From: an uncultured Alphaproteobacteria bacterium
GTDB taxonomy: Bacteria > Pseudomonadota > Alphaproteobacteria > Sphingomonadales > Sphingomonadaceae
Length of the DNA: 64,000 nucleotides
Assembly: GCA_903934325.1 (NCBI GenBank)
Contig: CAIZNH010000041.1
Location: 62,001 to 126,000 of the forward strand
Direction of reading: 5' to 3'
Shown here one piece after another: positions 1 to 7,004 of this stretch (within the stretch, counting starts at the first letter, position 1; each line of letters begins with the position of its first letter). Position numbers and translations under genes: made by a program. The notes beneath the pieces are model-generated. The model saw only the letters and a program-made list of their open reading frames with translations. It was not told where the DNA came from and did no database searches.

Positions 1-674
1 ATCTTGAAGCCATAGGGCGCGCCGGGGAACTTCATCCCCTGGGTGGTGCGCGCGGGCACGTTCTTGAGGGTGACCGAGCGCCCGCCCATCAGGTTGGCCG
101 AGCCGGGGAGGATTTGCAGCGCGGTGATCCCGCCATTGGCGAGCGCGCGGCCAAAGCCCGGGTCTTGCGGCCAGACCGAATGTTCGGCCCAGACTTCGGG
201 CGTGGTCGGCGCGGTGGCTTCGTTGCCGTCCGAATGGGCGTCAACCCCGGGGGAGGGGTAGTTGCCAAGGTGCGAGTGGATGTCGATGATGCCGGGGGTG
301 ACGACCTTGCCGGCGGCGTCGTACACCGCGACATCGGCCGGGATCGGCGTGTCCGGCCCGCCGACCGCGACGATCTTGCCGCCGCTCATGAACACGACGC
401 CGTTCTCGATCTTGCCGCCGCGCCCGTCATAGACGGTGGCGCCGCGGATCGCCGTGGCGGTGCCGGGATAGGGCTTGTAGGTCGAGGGGTAGACCGGATC
501 GCCGGCCTTGGTGGCGGCAAAGGCAGGGGCTTCGGCGACGGCCTCGTCCTTGTCCTTCTTCTTCTTGTCGCGCTCTTTCGCGCCAGCGACCGTTGCGCCC
601 GCGATCAGCGCCAGCGCGCTGGCGAAGGTGGTGAACGCGGCCAACCGCGCACGCGTGCTCTTATCTGCAAACAT
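1..674 (-). CDS. Exported amidohydrolase-family protein, 3' part beyond window
   Basis: The gene reads leftward from an ATG at 674 and is still open at base 1, giving about 224 N-terminal residues. The start is followed by a basic and hydrophobic signal peptide (residues 1-32, ending near AGATVAGA), then a Lys/Asp-rich linker. Next comes the start of a metal-dependent amidohydrolase fold: a beta-sandwich segment (RGATVYDGRGGKIENG) and the HSH metal motif in GIIDIHSHLGNY at about residue 133. This layout is typical of periplasmic imidazolonepropionase-like hydrolases that act on peptides or cyclic amides. The catalytic domain is mostly outside the window, so the substrate cannot be inferred. 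It lies 87 bp downstream of the peptide transporter in the same direction, so joint transcription and a peptide-related role are plausible but unproven. Confidence 0.85.
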   Translation of the reverse strand, partial: MFADKSTRARLAAFTTFASALALIAGATVAGAKERDKKKKDKDEAVAEAPAFAATKAGDPVYPSTYKPYPGTATAIRGATVYDGRGGKIENGVVFMSGGKIVAVGGPDTPIPADVAVYDAAGKVVTPGIIDIHSHLGNYPSPGVDAHSDGNEATAPTTPEVWAEHSVWPQDPGFGRALANGGITALQILPGSANLMGGRSVTLKNVPARTTQGMKFPGAPYGFK

Positions 675-761
675 TCAGAGACTCCCCGTCTTCCCGCCAG
701 CTTTGTGACGGGAAAACGGGGGCCTGTCCATGCAGTTGGACGACTAATTTGTCAGGCGAAC

Positions 762-2303
762 TTACTCGGCCCGGCTGGCAGCGACGGGGTAGGCCTCGTC
801 GACGTTCTCGGTGCCCCCGGCACTGTCGTCCTTCAGCGTGTCGAGGTGCATCAGCTTCTTGATCAGCGGGCTGATCACCAGCACGCCGACGCCGACCGCA
901 ATCGCGACCCAGCCGATCTGGCTGTAGACGCCGAGCACGACCTCCTTGCCCGCGCCTTCGCCCGAGGCGGCTTCCGAACCGGTTGCCGCCGCGATCAGGC
1001 CGGCGGCGAAGTTGCCGGTGGCCGAGGCAAAGAACCATGTGCCCATGATCAGCGATGCCATGTGCGCAGGCGCAAGGCGGTTCATCGCCGAAAGGCCGAC
1101 GGGGCTGAGGCACAGCTCGCCGGTGGTGTGGAGCAGGTAGATGAGGAAGATGAACACGACCGGGGTCATGTCACCCGTCGCCGCGCCCGCGACCAGCACG
1201 AGGAAGCCCGCGCCCAGCTGCATCAGCGCCAGACCGAACTTGGCCGGGGCCGAAGGCTCCAGCCCCTTGCGCCCGAGCCAGGTCCACAGCGCCGCGAACA
1301 GCGGAGCGAGCAGCACGATGTACATCGCGTTGACCGACTGGAACACCGAAGCCGGCACACCCGCGCGGTCGACATAGCGATCGGTGTAGAGGTTGAGCGA
1401 CGAGCCCGCCTGTTCGAACAGCGCCCAGAACAGGATCGAGCCGATGATCAGGAACATCGCGGCGAAGATGCGGTCGCGGTCTTCCGAGGGCAGCTTCACC
1501 ACGGCGGTGAACAGCACATAGGCCACCAGCAAGGCCCCCGAGAGGCCGAGCAGGCCGCCGACCACCGACTGGTTCTGCACCATCCACCAGCACGCGCCCA
1601 CAGCGGCCACGCCGACCGCGTAAAGGCCCCATTCGGTGCCCTTGGCGAGCGCCTTGGGCGGCTCGCCCCGGCCCAGCAGCAGCGGCTTGAACGAGACGAA
1701 GACGATCAGGCCGGCCAGCATCCCGAAGCCCGCCGCGCCGAAGCCATAGGCCCAGCCATAGGTCTCGCCCAGATAGCCGCACAGCAGCGAGCCGAGGAAG
1801 GCGCCGAGGTTAATCCCCATGTAGAAGATCGTGTAGGCCCCGTCGCGCCGCACATCGGTGCGCTGGTAGAGCTGGCCGACGATTACCGAGATGTTCGCCT
1901 TCAGGAAGCCCGAACCGACGATGATGAAAGCGAGCGCCAGCCAGAAGATGTTGAGGCTGGCCGCGTCCTGTCCGCCATTGCCTTCAAAGCCCATCAGGAA
2001 GTGCCCGAAGGTGAGCAGCACCGCGCCATAGGTGACGGCCTTGCGCTGGCCCAGATACTTGTCCGCGAGGTAACCGCCCAGCACCGGGGTGATGTAGACC
2101 AGCGCGGTATAGGCGCCGTAGATCACGCCGGCCTGACTGTCGGAGAACAGCCAGTGCTTGGTGAGGTAGAAGATCAGCAGGGCGCGCATCCCGTAATAGG
2201 AAAAGCGCTCCCACATCTCGGCGAAGAACAGAACGAACAGTCCCTTGGGATGGCCGAGGAAAGTCCCGGCGCTGTCCCCGTGCGGCAGCTCAGCAGTGGC
2301 CAT
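762..2303 (-). CDS. Peptide:H+ symporter, POT/PTR family
   Basis: This 513-residue protein is a proton-dependent oligopeptide transporter of the inner membrane, which imports di- and tripeptides. The first helix carries the family signature E-x-x-E-R-F-x-Y-Y-G (EMWERFSYYGMR, about residues 29-40). It is followed by the second POT hallmark around GGYLADKYLGQRK (residues 76-88). The remainder reads as about 12-14 hydrophobic helices and the length is normal for the family. The start at 2303 puts a short hydrophilic N-terminus before helix 1. The exported amidohydrolase lies directly downstream on the same strand, so the pair could form a peptide uptake and breakdown unit (inference). Peptide specificity cannot be read from sequence. 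Confidence 0.93.
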   Translation of the reverse strand: MATAELPHGDSAGTFLGHPKGLFVLFFAEMWERFSYYGMRALLIFYLTKHWLFSDSQAGVIYGAYTALVYITPVLGGYLADKYLGQRKAVTYGAVLLTFGHFLMGFEGNGGQDAASLNIFWLALAFIIVGSGFLKANISVIVGQLYQRTDVRRDGAYTIFYMGINLGAFLGSLLCGYLGETYGWAYGFGAAGFGMLAGLIVFVSFKPLLLGRGEPPKALAKGTEWGLYAVGVAAVGACWWMVQNQSVVGGLLGLSGALLVAYVLFTAVVKLPSEDRDRIFAAMFLIIGSILFWALFEQAGSSLNLYTDRYVDRAGVPASVFQSVNAMYIVLLAPLFAALWTWLGRKGLEPSAPAKFGLALMQLGAGFLVLVAGAATGDMTPVVFIFLIYLLHTTGELCLSPVGLSAMNRLAPAHMASLIMGTWFFASATGNFAAGLIAAATGSEAASGEGAGKEVVLGVYSQIGWVAIAVGVGVLVISPLIKKLMHLDTLKDDSAGGTENVDEAYPVAASRAE

Positions 2304-2410
2304 GAAGAATGATATCCCTAATACGCGCCTCTCTCCGGCGCGGTCCCATGGGGGCGCACCCTAGCGTGTGTTTCACTCGTGTGAAGAGGGGAATGGCCTC
2401 TTGTCTTCCG

Positions 2411-2592
2411 CATCGCTGCGGGCGGCCGGTCGGACTTGCGGCCCGTCCGTTGGCGGACCTGATCAGCACGCACCTTGAATAGATGCGCTGATTTCGGCCC
2501 CCAGGGCCGCGAGCGCACGCGCGCGAGCCGCAGGCGATCCGGCGCGAAGCGACGGAGACTCGCCGAGGACGGGCCCGCGGAGGCGGGGCCGC
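2411..2592. repeat. Intergenic repeat, copy A
   Basis: This fills most of the 332-bp gap between the POT transporter and the GntR gene. Its core is nearly identical to bases 3569-3735 (GCGGGCGGCC, TTGCGGCCCGTCCG, GCTGATTTCGGCCC, GGGCCGCGAGCGCA). Its right part matches the reverse complement of 59277-59430. It ends in CGAGGAC followed by a hairpin with a GGAG loop (2572-2590, GGCCCGC/GCGGGGCC). A translated shadow (LRLARVRSRP-like) recurs in all three copies, but no coding role is likely. Confidence 0.75.
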
Positions 2593-2635
2593 AAATCAAT
2601 TGACCGCATGGCTGTATTATGGCACTGAAGCACCC

Positions 2636-2974
2636 ATGAGCCAGAACCGTCCCGTCTACCTCAAGCTGCGCGACCAGATCGCGGCGGCGATTATCGACGG
2701 GGTCTATGCCGAAGGCGCGATGCTCCCCTCGGTGCGGGCGCTGGCGGCAGAGCAGGGGGCGAACCCGCTCACTGTCGCCAAGGCCTATCAGCAGTTCCAG
2801 AACGATGGCCTGGTCGAAGTGCAGCGCGGCGTGGGCATGTATGTTGTGCGCGGCGCGGCCGAACGCCTGCGCAGTGCCGAGCGCGAGGCCTTTCTGCGCA
2901 GCGAATGGCCCGAGATTCGCGGGCGGATGCGCCGGCTCGGCCTCGATCCGGCCGATCTTGCGGTTTTATCCTGA
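2636..2974 (+). CDS. GntR-family regulator, short YtrA type
   Basis: This is a 112-residue DNA-binding regulator. The N-terminal winged helix-turn-helix is typical of GntR: PVYLKLRDQIAAAIIDG, then LPSVRALAAEQGANPLTVAKAY and the wing GLVEVQRGVGMYV. Only about 35 residues follow the domain, which fits the YtrA subfamily, whose members lack a large effector domain. The ATG at 2636 was chosen because it begins the domain in the usual way. A TTG at 2600 is in frame but would add an unlikely 12-residue extension. YtrA regulators often control adjacent ABC transporters, but none is adjacent here. An ATCAATTGA palindrome lies 32 bp upstream (2595-2603), and two unusual palindromes follow the stop codon. 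Confidence 0.9.
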   Translation: MSQNRPVYLKLRDQIAAAIIDGVYAEGAMLPSVRALAAEQGANPLTVAKAYQQFQNDGLVEVQRGVGMYVVRGAAERLRSAEREAFLRSEWPEIRGRMRRLGLDPADLAVLS

Positions 2975-2980
2975 AAAAAC

Positions 2981-3033
2981 TGCAACACTGACAATTGTCA
3001 TCGTTGCACCTGCAACCAAATTCTGACAATTTG
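2981..3033. promoter_or_regulatory. Palindromic operator-like pair between gntR and ihfB
   Basis: Bases 2981-3008 form a near-palindrome: TGCAAC, a spacer, the perfect 12-mer TGACAATTGTCA (2989-3000), a spacer, and GTTGCA. A second, looser version follows at once: TGCAAC at 3011-3016 and TGACAATTTG at 3024-3033. The AT-rich core stands out from GC-rich surroundings. It could be an operator, for example for the upstream GntR protein, or part of a stem at the end of that transcript. No U-run follows, so a terminator is less likely. Confidence 0.45.
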
Positions 3034-3188
3034 TTCATGTACGTATCTCGCGAGGTTGAATCGCGCGGGGTGCTACAGCTACAGGGGGGGCGCCTCACGG
3101 GTCGGAGGCGATGACAAGAAACCGCGGGGTTAACCCGCTTTGGCGTGAAGGGGCGGAGCGAACCGTCCATGATCGTCCGGAGTTCGCC

Positions 3189-3467
3189 ATGATCAGATCC
3201 GAATTGCTGCAAGAATTGCACAAGGATAATCCCGAACTGCGTGCCGAGGAAATCGAGCAGGTGGTGGATATCTTCTTCGACGAAATCGCCCAGCGTCTGG
3301 CCGAAGGCGGCCGCGTGGAACTGCGCGGTTTCGGCGCCTTCTCGACCCGCGAGCGCGAAGCCCGCAGCGGCCGCAACCCGCGCACCGGCGATGCGGTCGA
3401 CGTTCCCGCCAAGCGCGTGCCGTATTTCAAGGCCGGCAAGGAAATCCGCGAGCGTTTGAACGATTAA
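3189..3467 (+). CDS. ihfB: Integration host factor beta subunit
   Basis: This 92-residue nucleoid protein is of the HU/IHF family and pairs with IHF alpha to bend DNA at specific sites. The start MIRSELLQEL resembles known IHF beta proteins. The family signature G-F-G-x-F runs into the DNA-contacting arm (VELRGFGAFSTREREARSG, then GRNPRTGDAVDVP, about residues 44-73). The C-terminus RVPYFKAGKEIRERLN matches the beta rather than the alpha subunit. A longer in-frame opening from 3111 would add unrelated residues, so the ATG at 3189 is preferred. The upstream region holds a GGGTTAACCC palindrome (3127-3136) that could be a regulatory site. The gene stands alone here and is not behind rpsA as in enterobacteria. 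Confidence 0.92.
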   Translation: MIRSELLQELHKDNPELRAEEIEQVVDIFFDEIAQRLAEGGRVELRGFGAFSTREREARSGRNPRTGDAVDVPAKRVPYFKAGKEIRERLND

Positions 3468-3472
3468 GTTTG

Positions 3473-3748
3473 CGTGCCCGCCTCCGCGGGCACGTCCTCG
3501 CTGCGTTTTAGTGTTCCGCATCGCCTCCGCGATGCGAAATCCTCGCTCACACGCCCTGCGGACGCGTCGCTGCGGGCGGCCGTTCGGCCTTGCGGCCCGT
3601 CCGATGGCGGGCCGGATCACTGTGACACTCAGGATTTGGCGCTGATTTCGGCCCGCAGGGCCGCGAGCGCAATCGCGCGAACCGCAGGCGCTCCGTAGCG
3701 TAGCGAAGGAAACAGCGCCGAGGACGCATCGCGGAGGCGATGCGGAAA
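3473..3748. repeat. Intergenic repeat, copy B, with hairpin terminal inverted repeats
   Basis: This fills the gap between ihfB and the antiporter gene. The element proper is about 3513-3748. Its left end (3517-3536) is the hairpin CGCATCGC-CTCC-GCGATGCG followed by TCCTCG. Its right end (3725-3744) is the same hairpin in inverted form preceded by CGAGGA. The internal part shares its core with copy A. An extra hairpin of the same design but different stem, CGTGCCCGC-CTCC-GCGGGCACG, sits at 3473-3494 and is also followed by TCCTCG. The design resembles REP/REPIN or MITE-like elements. Confidence 0.75.
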
Positions 3749-3753
3749 ACAAG

Positions 3754-5421
3754 TCACGCCGCGCGCAGCACCTCATCACCCGCTAGTCGCGGCACAGGCA
3801 AGCGCCGTTCGCGGCCCAATGCGCCGAACACCAGTTCGATCATCCGCTCGTTCCCGCTCGCCGCGCTGGTGTCGACCGTGACGATGCCGAGCGCGGCGAA
3901 CTCCTCCTCTGCGATGTCGCCCGATGTTGCGACGATCCGCGCGATGCCCGGCAGGCGTTCCTGCACCAGCGGGGTGAGCTCGCGCGAGATCGCGCCGTTG
4001 CCGGTCGCCACCACCACCAGTTCGCGCCGACCCATGCCGATCGCGTCCCAGCTGCGCGGATCGGCGGGGTTGGCCTGATGGACGTGGTAGCCGTCCGCCA
4101 GCGCGGTCTGGAAGCGGGTGTGATCGGGATCGATGGCGATATAGCCCACCCCGTTGAATGTCAGCGCATCGGCCACCGCGCGGCCCGCAGAGGTGAGGCC
4201 GATGATCACCACCGGCGCGTCATCGCCAGCGAGCTTGGCATCGGGCGGACCGGCCCGCAGGCGGCCTGCGAGCTTGCGGCCGATGGTGGAGACCGGCGGG
4301 GTCACCGCAAGGCTGATCGCAATCGCGGTCACCAGCGTCGAGACGAGGCGCGGATCGGCCAGCCCCGCCACGGCGGGCAGCGCCAGCAGCACCAGCGTGA
4401 ACTCGCTCCCCTGCCCGAGCAGGAACCCGAGCTGGATCGAGCCGGGCACCGACCAGCGGTTGACCAGCGCGGCGAGGACGTTGAACGCGCATTTCAAGGC
4501 GATCAGGCCCGCTGCCGCACCCAGCACCAGCAGCCAGTCCTGCGCCAATGCGGCGGGATCGATCGACAGGCCGACCGAGATGAAGAAGAAACTGAGGAAC
4601 AGCCCGCGGAAGGCGTCGATCTCGGTCTGCACCAGAATGCGGTAGCGCGAATCCGCCACCGCCATGCCGCCCAGAAACGCGCCCAGAGTGAGCGAAAGCC
4701 CCGCCATCCCCGTCGCCCATCCGGCGGCGAGCGCGATGAACAGCGCGGTGGCGGTGTAGACTTCGGTGGTGCCCGCGCGCGCGATCAGGCGGAATAGCGG
4801 CTCGGTCAGGAAGCGCGCAAAGAGCACCGCGATGGCGAAGGCGGCGAGCGCCTTGGCCCCGGCAAGGCCGAGTGCAGGCAGCAGCGCTCCTCCGCCCGCC
4901 AGCGCGCCCGCGCCCACCAGCAGCATGATCGCGGCGATATCCTGAAAGATCAGGATCGCCTGCGCGGCGCGGCCCACGGGGCAATCCTCCTGATCGCGCT
5001 CGCGGATGACGCCGATCACCACCGCGGTCGAGGACAGCCCAAGCCCGAACCCGGCGATCACCGCGAACGCAGGCGGCAGGCCCATTAGCGCCAGCAATCC
5101 GGCAAAGGCCCCGCCCGCGACCAGCATCTGCAAGGCCCCGAAGCCGAAGATATTGCCCGCCTCCGCGCGGATCCGCCCCAGGGAGAAGTGCAGGCCAAGG
5201 TTGAACAGCAGGAACATCACCCCTGCCTCGGCCATGGCGGCCACCAGCGGCCCGCTGAAATCCTTCGCAAGCCCAAGGCTCGCCAGCCCCAGCCCGAGGC
5301 CGATATAGCCGACAATCGGGTTGAGCCGCAGCGCACGGCTCGCCAGCGCGGCCCCGATGCCGAGGCCGAGCAGCGTGATCGCGGGCTGGATTGTGCCCAC
5401 CACCGAATGTCCGTCTGCCAT
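3754..5421 (-). CDS. CPA2-family cation:proton antiporter with TrkA-N domain (KefB/YbaL-like)
   Basis: This 555-residue inner-membrane protein has an N-terminal Na+/H+-exchanger domain of about 12 helices (residues 1-375), including GFGLGLSSTAVV and LSLTLGAFLGGMAVADS. A C-terminal Rossmann domain of the TrkA-N type (about 395-515) begins VVIIGLTSAGRAVADAL, where the usual GYGRVG is replaced by GLTSAG. The family exchanges K+ or Na+ for protons and helps control cytoplasmic pH; nucleotides bound to the C-domain gate it. The ATG at 5421 was chosen because it has AGGGG 6-7 bases upstream and opens directly into the first helix. Upstream in-frame codons read as unrelated sequence. A KefB, KefC or YbaL assignment cannot be made here. 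Confidence 0.9.
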   Translation of the reverse strand: MADGHSVVGTIQPAITLLGLGIGAALASRALRLNPIVGYIGLGLGLASLGLAKDFSGPLVAAMAEAGVMFLLFNLGLHFSLGRIRAEAGNIFGFGALQMLVAGGAFAGLLALMGLPPAFAVIAGFGLGLSSTAVVIGVIRERDQEDCPVGRAAQAILIFQDIAAIMLLVGAGALAGGGALLPALGLAGAKALAAFAIAVLFARFLTEPLFRLIARAGTTEVYTATALFIALAAGWATGMAGLSLTLGAFLGGMAVADSRYRILVQTEIDAFRGLFLSFFFISVGLSIDPAALAQDWLLVLGAAAGLIALKCAFNVLAALVNRWSVPGSIQLGFLLGQGSEFTLVLLALPAVAGLADPRLVSTLVTAIAISLAVTPPVSTIGRKLAGRLRAGPPDAKLAGDDAPVVIIGLTSAGRAVADALTFNGVGYIAIDPDHTRFQTALADGYHVHQANPADPRSWDAIGMGRRELVVVATGNGAISRELTPLVQERLPGIARIVATSGDIAEEEFAALGIVTVDTSAASGNERMIELVFGALGRERRLPVPRLAGDEVLRAA

Positions 5422-5550
5422 GCTGCGCCCCTGTCTTGCTGCCGCTGCTCTGCGGTCATGGGGGAGATGGGGCTTTGCACCCTCCGAGGCAAGCGCGCCC
5501 GCGATCTCCACTGGCGCTGCCACGCGCATTTGTGGCAAGGCGACCCCTGC

Positions 5551-5635
5551 GCGGGCGTGGCGGAATGGTAGACGCCGGGGACTTAAAATCCCCTGAGCTT
5601 TGCTCTTGCGGGTTCGAGTCCCGCCGCCCGTACCA
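5551..5635 (+). tRNA. tRNA-Leu (TAA anticodon)
   Basis: This folds as a class II tRNA with a long variable arm. The acceptor stem GCGGGCG (5551-5557) pairs with CGCCCGT (5625-5631), followed by A and an encoded CCA (5633-5635). The anticodon stem GGGGA/TCCCC encloses the loop CTTAAAA with TAA at 5584-5586. The variable arm is TGAGCTTTGCTCT-like, and the T arm GCGGGTTCGAGTCCCGC is canonical. The first acceptor pair is G-U. It reads UUA and UUG codons, which are rare in this GC-rich DNA. It lies on the plus strand between genes of opposite direction. Confidence 0.97.
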
Positions 5636-5778
5636 ATCCTCCCACCCCTGTCAAAGCAGGCAGGCGCGCCATTAGGCCGGACTTAACCTGTTAGCCCTAT
5701 TGATTTGTGTCACTTATGGGACAGACGTGACCGGTCGCCCGCCCTCGTGGTGCGCGCCGGAGACGGGGCGCGTGCGAA

Positions 5779-6420
5779 TTGGACAAGGCAGTCAATCTAG
5801 CAAGCCTGCCCGACGCGGCAGACGAGGCCGGCGCCGAGCAGCGCGCCGCGCCGCGCTTCACGCTGCTGATCCGCGCTGCCAAGCTGGTCTCGGCGCAGGG
5901 CGAGTTCGTCTGCGTGATCCGCGATGTTTCCGAAACCGGGGTCAGCGTGCGCCTGTTCCACGCCCTGCCGAGTTGCCAGCAATACGAGCTGCACATGCCC
6001 GGCGGCGCGGTCTATGCCATCAGCCGCGTCTGGAACCGCGCCAACGAGGCCGGCTTCACTTTCGATGCCGTGGTCGATGTGGAACAGCTGATCAACGAAT
6101 CCGGCGACTATCCCAAGCGCGGCCTGCGGCTCGGGCTGTGCTTCCCGGTGCAGGTCGGCACGCTCGGCCAGAGCTTTGAATCGCTGGTGGAGAACCTCTC
6201 GCAGCAGGGCGCGCGGCTGGAGTGCGACCGGCTGCTGGCGATCGATCAGGCGGTGCGCCTCGCTCTGCCCGATCCCTCGGGCGTGACCCGCGAAGTGCGC
6301 GCCAAGGTGCGCTGGCGGCGCGAGCGGCATTACGGCGTGGTGTTCGACGACACCTTCACGCTGGGCGATTTCGCACGGCTGGCGGCGCGGCTTCAGGCGC
6401 CTGCGTTGCTCGAAGAGTAA
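5779..6420 (+). CDS. Tandem PilZ-domain protein, putative c-di-GMP receptor
   Basis: A 213-residue soluble protein with two PilZ-like domains. The first (about 20-105) carries both parts of the c-di-GMP site: R-x-x-x-R in QRAAPRF and D-x-S-x-x-G in DVSETGVSV. The second (about 120-205) keeps N-x-S-x-x-G (NLSQQGARLE) but has no clear RxxxR, so it may be structural or regulatory. It starts at a TTG at 5779 with a GGGG stretch roughly 11 bases upstream. No better start is in frame. No output domain is present, so it probably works through a partner protein in motility, polysaccharide production or surface control. It stands alone between tRNA-Leu and msrB. Confidence 0.82.
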   Translation: MDKAVNLASLPDAADEAGAEQRAAPRFTLLIRAAKLVSAQGEFVCVIRDVSETGVSVRLFHALPSCQQYELHMPGGAVYAISRVWNRANEAGFTFDAVVDVEQLINESGDYPKRGLRLGLCFPVQVGTLGQSFESLVENLSQQGARLECDRLLAIDQAVRLALPDPSGVTREVRAKVRWRRERHYGVVFDDTFTLGDFARLAARLQAPALLEE

Positions 6421-6427
6421 CGCAGGC

Positions 6428-6925
6428 TCAGCCCGCTACGAATTTCAGCGCCAACCCGTTGATGCAGTGGCGCTGGCCGGTGGGCTTGGGCCCGTCTCCG
6501 AAGATATGCCCCAGATGCCCGCCGCAATCGGCGCAGTGCACCTCGGTGCGAGGATAGCCGATCTTGAAATCGGTGCTGGTGCCCACGGCCCCCTTGTCGA
6601 TCGCCTGCCAGAAGCTCGGCCAGCCGGTGCCGCTGTCATACTTGTGCGCCGAGGCATAGAGCAAGTTGGCGCAGCCTGCGCAGACGAAGGTGCCCTTGCG
6701 CTTTTCCTTGTTGAGCGGGTGGGAGAAGGCGCGTTCGGTGCCTTCCTCGCGCAGGATATGGAACTGGTCGCGCGTCAGGATGCGGCGCCATTCGGCCTCG
6801 GTCTTGCCCTTGGGGAAGCTCTTGGCCTCGGCCGGAGCGGCTCCGCAGGCGGCCACCAGCGGCAGGGCGGTGGCCATGCCGGCGGCGGCGATCACAGTGC
6901 GGCGGTCGAGCAGGGGCAGGCGCAT
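6428..6925 (-). CDS. msrB: Exported peptide-methionine (R)-S-oxide reductase
   Basis: This 165-residue enzyme reduces methionine-R-sulfoxide in proteins. The MsrB domain has the two zinc pairs CAGC and CADCGGH, the HxGW-type stretch SGTGWPSFW, and the catalytic Cys in RHCINGLALKF (about residue 154). The N-terminus has twin arginines (LLDRRTVIAAAG), a hydrophobic run and a lipobox-like LVAACG. It is therefore probably a Tat-exported periplasmic protein, possibly a lipoprotein. The ATG at 6925 is preferred because GGAG lies 9 bases upstream. An ATG at 6943 is possible but lacks a ribosome site. Export suggests repair of oxidised envelope proteins. Confidence 0.93.
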   Translation of the reverse strand: MRLPLLDRRTVIAAAGMATALPLVAACGAAPAEAKSFPKGKTEAEWRRILTRDQFHILREEGTERAFSHPLNKEKRKGTFVCAGCANLLYASAHKYDSGTGWPSFWQAIDKGAVGTSTDFKIGYPRTEVHCADCGGHLGHIFGDGPKPTGQRHCINGLALKFVAG

Positions 6926-7004
6926 CGGGGAGTTCTCCGTCATCTTGCGTTTATGATACGCGCGAAGCCCCGCCGAGGTTTCATGCCCGCCCCTGCGCCG
7001 GTTG

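Noticed and set aside
2600-2635. TTG start 36 bases upstream for the GntR gene
   Set aside because: The added residues do not fit the family start and would overlap the ATCAATTGA palindrome.
3111-3188. Longer N-terminus for IHF beta
   Set aside because: The extra 26 codons are outside the HU/IHF fold and include the GGGTTAACCC palindrome, which fits a regulatory region better.
5561-5580. Short D-loop in tRNA-Leu, possible degenerate tRNA
   Set aside because: The GG pair and all stems are intact and CCA is encoded; a loop one base shorter is within normal variation.
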